NCBI GenBank assembly: GCA_020444425.1 | Contig: JAHLLB010000007.1 | Location: 1 to 64,000 of the forward strand | Length of the DNA stretch: 64,000 nucleotides | Source: a bacterium | Lineage (GTDB): Bacteria; Electryoneota; Electryoneia; Electryoneales; Electryoneaceae | Reading direction: 5' to 3' | Shown: positions 16,494-23,927 of the stretch, piece by piece | Layout: the number at the start of each line of letters is the position of its first letter | How positions within the stretch are numbered: position 1 is the stretch's first letter | Made by a program: the position numbers and the translations under genes | The notes under the pieces: generated by a model | Seen by the model: only the letters and a program-made list of their open reading frames with translations | What the model was told of the DNA's origin: nothing | Database searches by the model: none

Positions 16494-17204
16494 TCAATGC
16501 TTCTTCTTCTCTCCCCCGCGCTTTTTCTTGGCTTCAGGTTTCCGACGCTGATATTCGTCGAGGTCATCCCGAAGGAAATGTTTGTCAGGCGTTCGACGAA
16601 TCATACCTTTTTGTGCTTTGTCGTAAAGCCACGAACGAGACCGGCCAAGATATCGGGCTGCAGTTTCCGTATCCAATGTTGATGGATACTCTTCGAAGTC
16701 TTCTTCGGAAATCTTGTCAATTCTTGCTCTTGCCTTCCGCGCCAGGTATTCACGAAGCGGAATATCCCCAATATGTGTCCGCAGTTTTTCGATTTTACCA
16801 GTGTCGCCTTCCTCATCCTTGACTACTTGTGCCGTAATTCGAAAAGCACCGGATCGCCCGACCTTAATCCAGTAAAGCATGCCTCTCTCGTTCACCAGTT
16901 CAACCAGATCGTGCACGTCATCGAGTACGATCTTTTCCAGAACATATCCCTCGTCGGGTGCGATAGTAATGACGGTCTCTGGGTCGAATACCCCTTGGAT
17001 GACTAAGGTACCATTCCGCACAAACGGCTGGATGTTTTCAAGCTGATTCGATATAAAATCGGGTTCAACGGATGGCGGATCATAAACCGGGTCAATCATT
17101 CCGTAAGGCATCCCAGGTGCCTTAGCAGGATCGAGTTCGATCACCAACCGGTGTGGCATAGTCGGTGAATCAACGTAGTGGTAGTGCTTGATAGTCTTGT
17201 TCAT
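16494..17204 (-). CDS. Element protein with C-terminal excisionase-type helix-turn-helix
   Basis: A 236-residue protein. The N-terminal 150 residues are not recognised; they include a beta-rich stretch (VLEKIVLDDVHDLVELVNERGMLYWIKV). The C-terminal 60 residues look like a MerR/excisionase-type winged helix (TETAARYLGRSRSWLYDKAQKGMIRRT...FLRDDLDEY), ending in a lysine-rich tail (KKKRGGEKKKH). Its ATG overlaps the stop of the MCM-like gene (ATGA), so the two are translated together. It lies closest to the left att site. It may load or guide the ATPase on DNA, or act in excision (both inference). Confidence 0.72.
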   Translation of the reverse strand: MNKTIKHYHYVDSPTMPHRLVIELDPAKAPGMPYGMIDPVYDPPSVEPDFISNQLENIQPFVRNGTLVIQGVFDPETVITIAPDEGYVLEKIVLDDVHDLVELVNERGMLYWIKVGRSGAFRITAQVVKDEEGDTGKIEKLRTHIGDIPLREYLARKARARIDKISEEDFEEYPSTLDTETAARYLGRSRSWLYDKAQKGMIRRTPDKHFLRDDLDEYQRRKPEAKKKRGGEKKKH

Positions 17205-19024
17205 CGCGTCAACCTGACCGAGTCAAGAATGTCTACCCGATATGAACCATGTTGTTCACGGGTTGCAACCATACCAAGATCCCGTTCAATCGTTCTTTGG
17301 GAGTAGCTGCCAAAATCGTCGTTGACTGCTTCCCACACTTCTTCAACCGTGACAGTTTCACCGCCAAAGGTCCGTCGAATGAAATCCCTTCTTAGGTCCG
17401 ATTTGGATTTTTGTTGTTGCTGTTCTGGCAGCTCACTACGAAGTTCGAGCACCGTCCGTAATTTCGTTCGAACGAAGGAAATAGCTTGGTCTATATCTTC
17501 TTTCGTGGCAACCGTCCCGAGGGAAGCTGAGGTAATTGCCTTGACATACTTGATCAATGATACCGAGGTGCGGGCACTGAAATCTGTAAGGGCCTTCTGA
17601 TCCGGGAATTCTTCCTTCATCTCGTCCCAAATTGCGTTCATCCGTTCAACCATGTAATCGCGTAAGTCTTCAGGGATTTCGGCTTTACGGAAGTATGTTC
17701 TGACGTAAGCGACAATCCGCTTCAGTACACGTTTCCAATTACCCTCGGCACTCGATTCCAAGCTAGCTTCAGTTTGCCCCCATTGACGCAGGATTTCATC
17801 GGCGACGTTTAACTGTGATTTCTCGCCGCGTTCCAGCTCGACAACAAAATCAAATCTGGACAGTATGTTGACCGGTATATCGATGTCCTGCTGATCAGGT
17901 TTTAGTGGACGAACTTGGGATACCCGATTGGTATCCAGGTGGATTGCCGTTAACGCCTTGAAATTTGCCCTAGTTGACGTGGAATCAATTACTTCCCCAT
18001 CTTCCATCAATTTAGAGAACATCGCAAAGATCGGTTTTCTGTCACGCTTGATTTCGTGAAAATCCTGAATGCAAAGTACACCATGCGACGCTCGGGGGAT
18101 GTATCCAGGATGGACCATTTGCCCAGCTGTAGTTGACTTCTTGTTTCCTATCAACCCAGCTAAAGTCAGTTTCCCATCTGCGGACGCGACTTCTTCACCT
18201 GTAGGATTGAGGATCAGGGCGGCGGTTGTTAGAAGTTTTTTTCCTGCCCCCGGGGGACCGATCACCAGCGAGTTCAGTTTCATCGATCCGTTCTTATCGA
18301 ACCCATCGGAGAAGCTTTGATAGATGATGAAGTCCAGCGCTTTGTTCAGACCTTCAAGCTGGTCTAATCCCTGAATATGCAGGTTTTCAACCAATTGATT
18401 TTTAATGTATTTAACAATACCGTTCTGCTGTAAGGCATGCTCCTTGAAGATATTTGCAATAGTTTCGCCGGGGTCGGGTCTAATATGGATCAAATCTTCG
18501 GCTGTCGGATGATCTTTGATCCCAGTGATGTAGAAGGCAAAAAATGGATCTGGGACTTTCCTTCTGCCATCGGCAGGTGAAGGTTCCACTGGGAAAACAG
18601 CACCTTCAAGGACAACCATCTGCACCGGGAAACTTGGGTCCATCACCCTACCTACTACATCCATAAACCTGTCATTGGACATCGGCATTGCTTTGATAGT
18701 GTCACCCCATTGATCGCGCAACACGATCTCTCGAAATCCTATTGACATTCCGAAGGCTGACGTAAGTTGTGGAGAGGAGATCTGTTCCACCCAGGCAAGT
18801 AGACGGGCAGGTTTTTTCAAGTTGGAGCTTCGGGTCAATTCCCCAATTGTTTGCGCGAACGTATCTTCCCAGGTTGGCTGACCAGCGATGAGACTTTCAA
18901 TCTCTTTGGCAACCTTGCTATCAGAATAGGTTTCCGAGATCAGGGGGAGTTCATGAGCTAAATCGAACGGGTCGTTTTTCTTACGTTTGTCGCCTTGTCG
19001 TTTTGTCGTTTTGTCACTTGCCAT
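17201..19024 (-). CDS. MCM-like AAA+ ATPase (probable replicative helicase of the element)
   Basis: A 607-residue protein. An N-terminal region of about 210 residues is unrecognised. An AAA+ core follows with the order and spacing of MCM helicases: Walker A GPPGAGKK (256-263), the helix-2 insert (LTLAGLIGNKKSTTAGQMVHPGYIP), Walker B region GVLCIQDFHEI (315-325), sensor 1 near TAIHLDTN (359-366) and the arginine-finger motif ILSRFDFVVEL (387-397). A helical and winged-helix-like tail ends the protein. MCM proteins are archaeal and eukaryotic; bacterial copies are rare and mostly on mobile elements. Odd points: Lys replaces Ser/Thr after the Walker A Lys, and QD replaces DE in Walker B, so ATP hydrolysis may be altered. 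Another MoxR/Mg-chelatase-type AAA+ ATPase is possible but fits less well. Confidence 0.75.
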   Translation of the reverse strand: MASDKTTKRQGDKRKKNDPFDLAHELPLISETYSDSKVAKEIESLIAGQPTWEDTFAQTIGELTRSSNLKKPARLLAWVEQISSPQLTSAFGMSIGFREIVLRDQWGDTIKAMPMSNDRFMDVVGRVMDPSFPVQMVVLEGAVFPVEPSPADGRRKVPDPFFAFYITGIKDHPTAEDLIHIRPDPGETIANIFKEHALQQNGIVKYIKNQLVENLHIQGLDQLEGLNKALDFIIYQSFSDGFDKNGSMKLNSLVIGPPGAGKKLLTTAALILNPTGEEVASADGKLTLAGLIGNKKSTTAGQMVHPGYIPRASHGVLCIQDFHEIKRDRKPIFAMFSKLMEDGEVIDSTSTRANFKALTAIHLDTNRVSQVRPLKPDQQDIDIPVNILSRFDFVVELERGEKSQLNVADEILRQWGQTEASLESSAEGNWKRVLKRIVAYVRTYFRKAEIPEDLRDYMVERMNAIWDEMKEEFPDQKALTDFSARTSVSLIKYVKAITSASLGTVATKEDIDQAISFVRTKLRTVLELRSELPEQQQQKSKSDLRRDFIRRTFGGETVTVEEVWEAVNDDFGSYSQRTIERDLGMVATREQHGSYRVDILDSVRLTR

Positions 19025-19067
19025 GAATCATGTCTCCTTGCCGCTCTTCCCCGCAAAGGCTGTCCCG

Positions 19068-19292
19068 TTAGCCGCGAGGCCTTGGAATCGTCTCCACCCT
19101 ATACATCCTTCGAACCAGCCACTTCATCCCCTGCCACAGCTTAACGAATGGATACATCACGATCAGGGTCGGAAGGTGAATGATGAAATCAGTCCAGAAC
19201 CTGAACCTTCTACTCGCCATGCGCAGAAAGAACAGCTGGGCTATCACGATATAGGCTAGCGCCATCCTTCCTTGTTCAGGATTGATGTCCAT
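19068..19292 (-). CDS. Small hydrophobic protein
   Basis: A 74-residue protein starting at ATG 19292 with GAGGTG just upstream; an upstream start at 19361 lacks this. It has two hydrophobic stretches (GRMALAYIVIAQLFFLRM and DFIIHLPTLIVMYPFVKLW) and basic ends, so it is probably a two-pass membrane protein. It lies 43 bases before the MCM-like gene on the same strand. The family is not recognised. Confidence 0.55.
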   Translation of the reverse strand: MDINPEQGRMALAYIVIAQLFFLRMASRRFRFWTDFIIHLPTLIVMYPFVKLWQGMKWLVRRMYRVETIPRPRG

Positions 19293-19443
19293 TTTCACCT
19301 CGATCAACTGGTTGAATAATAGCTCCGGGTATGCCTTGCCTTCACGTCCTGTCCAACCCAAACCACGACCTCACCCCAGCACAGGAATTACACTGAAAAA
19401 TGGCATAAGAACATGTACGTACACAAAACTACCAGGAGGACGT

Positions 19444-20202
19444 ATGACCAATTCAAAGACGGCCCTTTCGCCGTTTGCGCCAGTCGAACTGCAACCACTT
19501 CGCAGGGCGAATGGGGATCACAGCAGCCGATTGGCCGTGGTTCTGAATCCCAACGCTGATGCCACGGAAGTGGGTGTTGTTTCCCCCGAGTACAAGCTCG
19601 TGAAAAACAGCGAGGTTGTGCAAGTCGCGAAAGACTTGTTGGGCGGGACGGGAATGCCTGTCGAAGAACACCAGACGTTGTGGAACGGGAAGAAGTTCCG
19701 GCAGCGATATCTGCTGACCCAGACGACCGGTGAAGTGAAGGTCGGGGATGTTGTCGCGTGTACGCTGGATGCCATCAACAGTTATGACGGTTCCACCACC
19801 TTCGGCCTGGAATTCAACGCTGTCCGGCTGGTCTGCAGCAATGGCATGATGCTGTCGTTCATGCTTGGTGGGTTTCGTTTCAAGCATTGGGGAAGCCAGA
19901 ACTTCGACCGCGAACTGCGTGTTGCAGCCCGTCAGTTGGATCGCGTCGGTAATCGTCTTCACAAGGTACTGCCGATGTTGGTCGATCTGACCCACAAGCG
20001 GATGCGACGTGCGGATATCCAGAAGTTCTTCCGTGAAACCAACTTACCCATCACTACCCAGGCGAAGGTGTTCAACGGCATCGAAGACGACACAGCATGG
20101 GGTGTGTACAACGCAGCAACGGATGTGCTGACCAAGCAGGAACGTTTCAGCGCCGAGAACCTGAACCGGCGTGTGTCGCAGTACTTCCTGTCACCCAACT
20201 GA
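19444..20202 (+). CDS. DUF932 / phage-plasmid-like protein
   Basis: A 252-residue protein. The layout matches the DUF932 family found on phages and plasmids: VVSPEYKLVKNSEVVQVAKDLL, a central DAINSYDGSTTFGLEFNAVRLVCSNGM, then FKHWGSQNFDRELRVAARQL. The function of the family is not established; members often sit near recombination and replication genes. The ATG at 19444 follows AGGAGG by five bases. It is the first gene of a four-gene plus-strand operon that ends at a clear terminator near 22005. Confidence 0.82.
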   Translation: MTNSKTALSPFAPVELQPLRRANGDHSSRLAVVLNPNADATEVGVVSPEYKLVKNSEVVQVAKDLLGGTGMPVEEHQTLWNGKKFRQRYLLTQTTGEVKVGDVVACTLDAINSYDGSTTFGLEFNAVRLVCSNGMMLSFMLGGFRFKHWGSQNFDRELRVAARQLDRVGNRLHKVLPMLVDLTHKRMRRADIQKFFRETNLPITTQAKVFNGIEDDTAWGVYNAATDVLTKQERFSAENLNRRVSQYFLSPN

Positions 20203-20206
20203 CCGA

Positions 20207-20222
20207 GAGGAGGTGATCATCC
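20207..20222 (+). promoter_or_regulatory. Extended Shine-Dalgarno site before a non-AUG start
   Basis: AGGAGGTGATC (20208-20218) is an 11-base complement of the conserved 16S rRNA 3' end. It lies just after the DUF932 stop. The nuclease frame has a TGA at 20214-20216, and the only plausible codon at normal spacing before its conserved N-terminus is ATC at 20223. Confidence 0.65.
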
Positions 20223-21128
20223 ATCGACGTTCTACGTCAGTCCATCATCAAGTCCTACCTGTGGTGTCCTGCCAGCTTCAAGTACCGATACATCGATCAA
20301 ACCCCTTCAGCCTTCCGGTCAGTGGCTGCACTGCATGGCCGTGTGCTACACCAGCTGATCGAAGAAATGCACCTGGTCAACTGGGATCTGGACATCGAAA
20401 CCCGCTACAGGGAACGGTTCGAGCACGAGGAATTCAGTGGGGATGAATCCGACACACCCGTCTTCTGGAAAAACGACCGTGACGCGTCAATCGGTGAATT
20501 GGTAGGTGAAGCTACCGAAATGCTTGCGAACTACCGCGAGAAGGGCTGGAATCGCGACGCGAACGTGATCCTGTCAGAAGCCACGTTCATGCTGAAGGTG
20601 GGTAGGAACGTCTTCAGTGGTACGGTAGATCAGATCCGCCAGGAAGGCGACCGTTTGCAGTTGCTGGACTTCAAGTCATCCAAGTTTCCACCGAACCAGC
20701 AGTTTCTCGATCTGGATTACCAGCTAGGTCTATACGCGCTGGCGTGCTGGCGTGGTGTGTTCAAGATGCCCGACGGTACGATGCGGATGCTGGAAATCCC
20801 ACCAGAAAAGCTGGATATCATGTACTACCAGCTTCGTGACCACATCCCGTACAAGCGGAATGGGAACGGATATACCGCCGGTGATGAACGTGGTGATCCA
20901 CGTCGATTCACCAGTCGTAGTCGCAAGCAGTTGGTGACGCTGAAACGTGACCTGGCTGCGATAGCCAGCAACATCAACCGTGGTGTGTTTCCACGCAACC
21001 CGGGTATGATTAACTGTCCGGTATGCGCGTTCGCTGACATCTGCTTGTCTGACGCGCAGGGCAAAGGTCTGACATCCAGACAGGTCCACTCCATTGAATC
21101 CTTGACCATAACGGGAGAAGCTGCATGA
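20223..21128 (+). CDS. Cas4/RecB-like PD-(D/E)XK nuclease with Fe-S cysteines, apparent ATC start
   Basis: A 301-residue nuclease if translated from ATC 20223. The N-terminus has the family pattern (DVLRQSIIKSYLWCPASFKYRYI). The catalytic parts are His in GRVLHQLIEE, Asp in FSGTVDQI, DFKSS (D-x-K) and Gln in DYQLGLYAL. Three cysteines near the C-terminus (NCPVCAFADIC) plus Cys15 make the four-cysteine Fe-S set of Cas4/AddB-type nucleases. Cys15 exists only if translation starts upstream of the first in-frame GTG at 20322, which supports the ATC start. Such nucleases process DNA ends in recombination. The stop overlaps the next ATG. Confidence 0.8.
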   Translation: MDVLRQSIIKSYLWCPASFKYRYIDQTPSAFRSVAALHGRVLHQLIEEMHLVNWDLDIETRYRERFEHEEFSGDESDTPVFWKNDRDASIGELVGEATEMLANYREKGWNRDANVILSEATFMLKVGRNVFSGTVDQIRQEGDRLQLLDFKSSKFPPNQQFLDLDYQLGLYALACWRGVFKMPDGTMRMLEIPPEKLDIMYYQLRDHIPYKRNGNGYTAGDERGDPRRFTSRSRKQLVTLKRDLAAIASNINRGVFPRNPGMINCPVCAFADICLSDAQGKGLTSRQVHSIESLTITGEAA

Positions 21129-21874
21129 CGCAACAAAACACAAAAACAAGAAACGCAACCCCCGCACGACGAAAGCCTGGTTCAGACGAATCGGGCGTTG
21201 TTGTATTGGATGCCATACACCAACTGGACAGCATAGACATCGAAACCGAAGTCGCGGCGATGATGGAAAACATCCCGCCGTCGTTGGTACGGGTTCGCAT
21301 CGATCACAGTCCATCCGGTCGGCATCGCATGTTCATCGACAACGGGGAGTCCTACGACGACAACCATGAAGACCAAGTAGATGTACCCGATAATATCTTC
21401 AGCGGGATCGTCGTATTCAGCCAGACAGTCAGCGCGTTGTGGGTAGAAGGTGAACAGATCCCGCGATACAGCGCCATCGACGGCAAAATCACCAGCGGTG
21501 ACGGTTCCATGCACTTGGCGTCGCAAGCCAAAGACAAGGTGCGCTTGTTCGTGTTGACGTACCTGGAAACCAAGCCGCAACTGGTTGTATTCAATCTGTC
21601 CCCCACTTCCATCAAGCACTGGCGAAATCACCTGCAACGACTTGCCCGGTCCAAAGCACCAGCAATCGCTGTCATTACACGGTTCAGCCTCGCTGATGTC
21701 AGCCGCAACGGTTATCGCTGGGCAGAAGTCCAGTGCAGTATTGACCGTGTCGTGACGCAGCAGGAACTGGATGTTTCCATGCAACTTCGTGAAGAATGCC
21801 GTCAAGCGTTTGGCGTGATTCAGGAACAGGATTTTGACGATCCAGGTGACCGTGTTTCCGGGGAGGAAAACTGA
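21125..21874 (+). CDS. Unrecognised element protein
   Basis: A 249-residue soluble protein. The N-terminus is basic and disordered (TQQNTKTRNATPARRKPGSDESG). The middle is beta-rich (FSGIVVFSQTVSALWVEGEQIPRYSAIDGKI) and the end is acidic. Its position after a Cas4-like nuclease suggests a partner such as a single-strand-annealing or DNA-binding protein, but no motif proves it. It is coupled on both sides: its ATG overlaps the nuclease stop, and its stop overlaps the next small frame. Confidence 0.6.
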   Translation: MTQQNTKTRNATPARRKPGSDESGVVVLDAIHQLDSIDIETEVAAMMENIPPSLVRVRIDHSPSGRHRMFIDNGESYDDNHEDQVDVPDNIFSGIVVFSQTVSALWVEGEQIPRYSAIDGKITSGDGSMHLASQAKDKVRLFVLTYLETKPQLVVFNLSPTSIKHWRNHLQRLARSKAPAIAVITRFSLADVSRNGYRWAEVQCSIDRVVTQQELDVSMQLREECRQAFGVIQEQDFDDPGDRVSGEEN

Positions 21875-21975
21875 TGATTCTGGCACGAATCCCCTGGCGC
21901 GAAATCGGGAAAGCTGCAGAAGCAGCCCTTGAGGGAGCCAGCGTACTCTGGAGCTGGTTGAAGTCGAAACGATAA
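21874..21975 (+). CDS. 33-residue coupled micro-ORF
   Basis: ATG at 21874 overlaps the upstream TGA (ATGA) and is preceded by GGGGAGG. The product begins MILARIPWREIGKAAEA and would form one amphipathic, basic helix. It ends just before a terminator. The coupling and good SD make it likely to be translated; the function is unknown. Confidence 0.5.
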   Translation: MILARIPWREIGKAAEAALEGASVLWSWLKSKR

Positions 21976-21984
21976 GCACTGTTT

Positions 21985-22010
21985 GGGATGAACTTGCTTC
22001 ATCCCTTTTA
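21985..22010 (+). terminator. Rho-independent terminator of the DUF932-nuclease operon
   Basis: A perfect 8-bp stem (GGGATGAA / TTCATCCC) with a 5-nt loop, followed by TTTTA. Confidence 0.85.
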
Positions 22011-22155
22011 CGGTGATGCAACTACTAATCTGATGTTTTTCAAGTGGTTGTGGGGTCAATAGCCGCCAACACGTACCTACCACCAGGCTCTTGCAGTTTA
22101 CACAAACGTAGTGTAGGTTAAAGTAGACAATTTGATGTCACCATCGGGGTGAATC

Positions 22156-23910
22156 ATGAGCTCGACATCATCAGAACCCGGTTTTCCCCTTCAGCGGCCA
22201 GCATCCTTTCCAGGGCTTTTTCTGCTTCTGCTTTGCTTCATATGTATCCCCGCCTTGAATCCCTGTTTCGCCCAATGGCAGCACTATGGCCTCCCTTTGG
22301 TTGATGAGGTGCAGTATGGTTATGATTGCTGCACAGACGAGAACGGCGGAGCCTGGTACATCCAGAACCGAAACACATTGGAATACGGTTACCAGATTTA
22401 CCTTCAGCACATCGACAGCGGTGGTTACCTGATGTTTGGAGCAGATGGGATGATGCTGCTGGGAGATGAACCGGGAGTAGCATTGATTGGAATTGAATCA
22501 ACACTCGATGGTGGATGCCTTATTCTATATACTCGAAGTGTGAATGGAGACGGCCAAGTCCCATACAAGTTATTCTCTCAGCGGATATCAAGTACAGGAG
22601 AGCGCATGTGGGGAGATATTGGGATTCCCGCCAGCAATAGTGACGTTGAATTTCAAATATATCTATCTCCTGGTGGCACTAATCGTAATTATACTATTCC
22701 GGATGGTTCAGGAGGTATGTGGGCACTTTGGAAGCAAGCACTAACATATGATACCTATCTTGGAGGTATCAATATGGATGGCACGCTTAAATATGCAGAT
22801 GATGTATTTATAGCTTCTACTGACAATAGTGTAAGGTGCAAGATTATTGAAGACGGTGATGGTGGTGTTGCGGTACTTTATGGTACAGGCGGAGTTGGTG
22901 ATCATCGTATCTGGGTAGATCATTATGACGCAGATGGTATTTCCCTTCTTGACGATCCTGTCATGCTTTTTCAAACTAATTTCAGTTTTGGCGGACCATT
23001 TTGCTTGATACGAGGAATGGAAAACGATTTCTACTACAATGACGTGGATTCGCGCTATATCGTGCGCCTTGATTCCCTGATGAACCCGATGTGGGTTAAC
23101 AATACCCCCTATCATTGGGATCCACCCACCACAGTCCAATTTGTGTCAACACCAGTAGTCCAGACAGGCAACCGATTTGCGCAGGTTATCAATATCTACT
23201 GGGAAGCGCATATGGAGTGTTTCGAGGACACGGGTGAACGTCCAACCGGATGGGGCACTGAGTGGGGTCCGCTGGCAGGTGATTCATTAGATTGGGCTGA
23301 ATTTGCAGGCAATAACATATCCCTTCCCGATGGAGATTCATTCCTGTCACTCGTAAAGGACGAAATCGATGGTCCATCCGAAGATCACTACTGGACTGTT
23401 CAGCGGATCGATTGGGATGGAAATCCGTACTGGGATCAACCAACTTACATGACCACAAGCCATCTTACAGATCCCGGTACCTCTGCATTCTGTCTACTAC
23501 TTGATCCCGAGAGTGTATGCGTGTTTATGCAAAATGGCGATAATCAGCGAATTCATGCGTTTAAAGTGTATCTGGCTGATGGCAGCGTTGCCGGAGACAC
23601 AACATCAGTCGCCGAGTCAACGGAACCTGGCCGCTCCAGCCCGAGAGTCGCCACAATTGAATCAGCCTATCCGAATCCGTTCAACCGAACGGTTACACTA
23701 ACTCTGAACCTGCGGCAACGCGGAGCCTGTCAATTCATTGTGCAGAACATTCTTGGCCAGGTAGTCGATCACCGCAGACAAACGTTCTCCGCAGGCACGC
23801 AGGAGTTCGCGTACACCCCGCCTGAAGATCTTTCTTCAGGGATTTACCTGCTGCGTTTGGTTCATAGTGGGACAACAAGTGATGTTAAAAAAATAGCTTA
23901 CCTACGGTGA
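22156..23910 (+). CDS. Secreted cargo protein with type IX-like sorting domain
   Basis: A 584-residue exported protein. A signal peptide (LFLLLLCFICIPALNPCFAQ) follows a basic N-terminus. The body is Gly/Asp/Trp-rich with propeller-like repeats (YHWDPPTTVQFV, DWDGNPYWDQ, WALWKQ). The end is a sorting domain: SAYPNPFNRTVTLTLN then GIYLLRLVHSG...KKIAYLR. Such domains direct proteins across the outer membrane in FCB bacteria. Bases about 22,580-22,980 are much more AT-rich than both ends. It is followed by another sorting-domain gene 17 bases on. Both lie inside the integrated element. The function of the body is unknown. Confidence 0.85.
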   Translation: MSSTSSEPGFPLQRPASFPGLFLLLLCFICIPALNPCFAQWQHYGLPLVDEVQYGYDCCTDENGGAWYIQNRNTLEYGYQIYLQHIDSGGYLMFGADGMMLLGDEPGVALIGIESTLDGGCLILYTRSVNGDGQVPYKLFSQRISSTGERMWGDIGIPASNSDVEFQIYLSPGGTNRNYTIPDGSGGMWALWKQALTYDTYLGGINMDGTLKYADDVFIASTDNSVRCKIIEDGDGGVAVLYGTGGVGDHRIWVDHYDADGISLLDDPVMLFQTNFSFGGPFCLIRGMENDFYYNDVDSRYIVRLDSLMNPMWVNNTPYHWDPPTTVQFVSTPVVQTGNRFAQVINIYWEAHMECFEDTGERPTGWGTEWGPLAGDSLDWAEFAGNNISLPDGDSFLSLVKDEIDGPSEDHYWTVQRIDWDGNPYWDQPTYMTTSHLTDPGTSAFCLLLDPESVCVFMQNGDNQRIHAFKVYLADGSVAGDTTSVAESTEPGRSSPRVATIESAYPNPFNRTVTLTLNLRQRGACQFIVQNILGQVVDHRRQTFSAGTQEFAYTPPEDLSSGIYLLRLVHSGTTSDVKKIAYLR

Positions 23911-23927
23911 CTGAAGGGAGAAATCTC

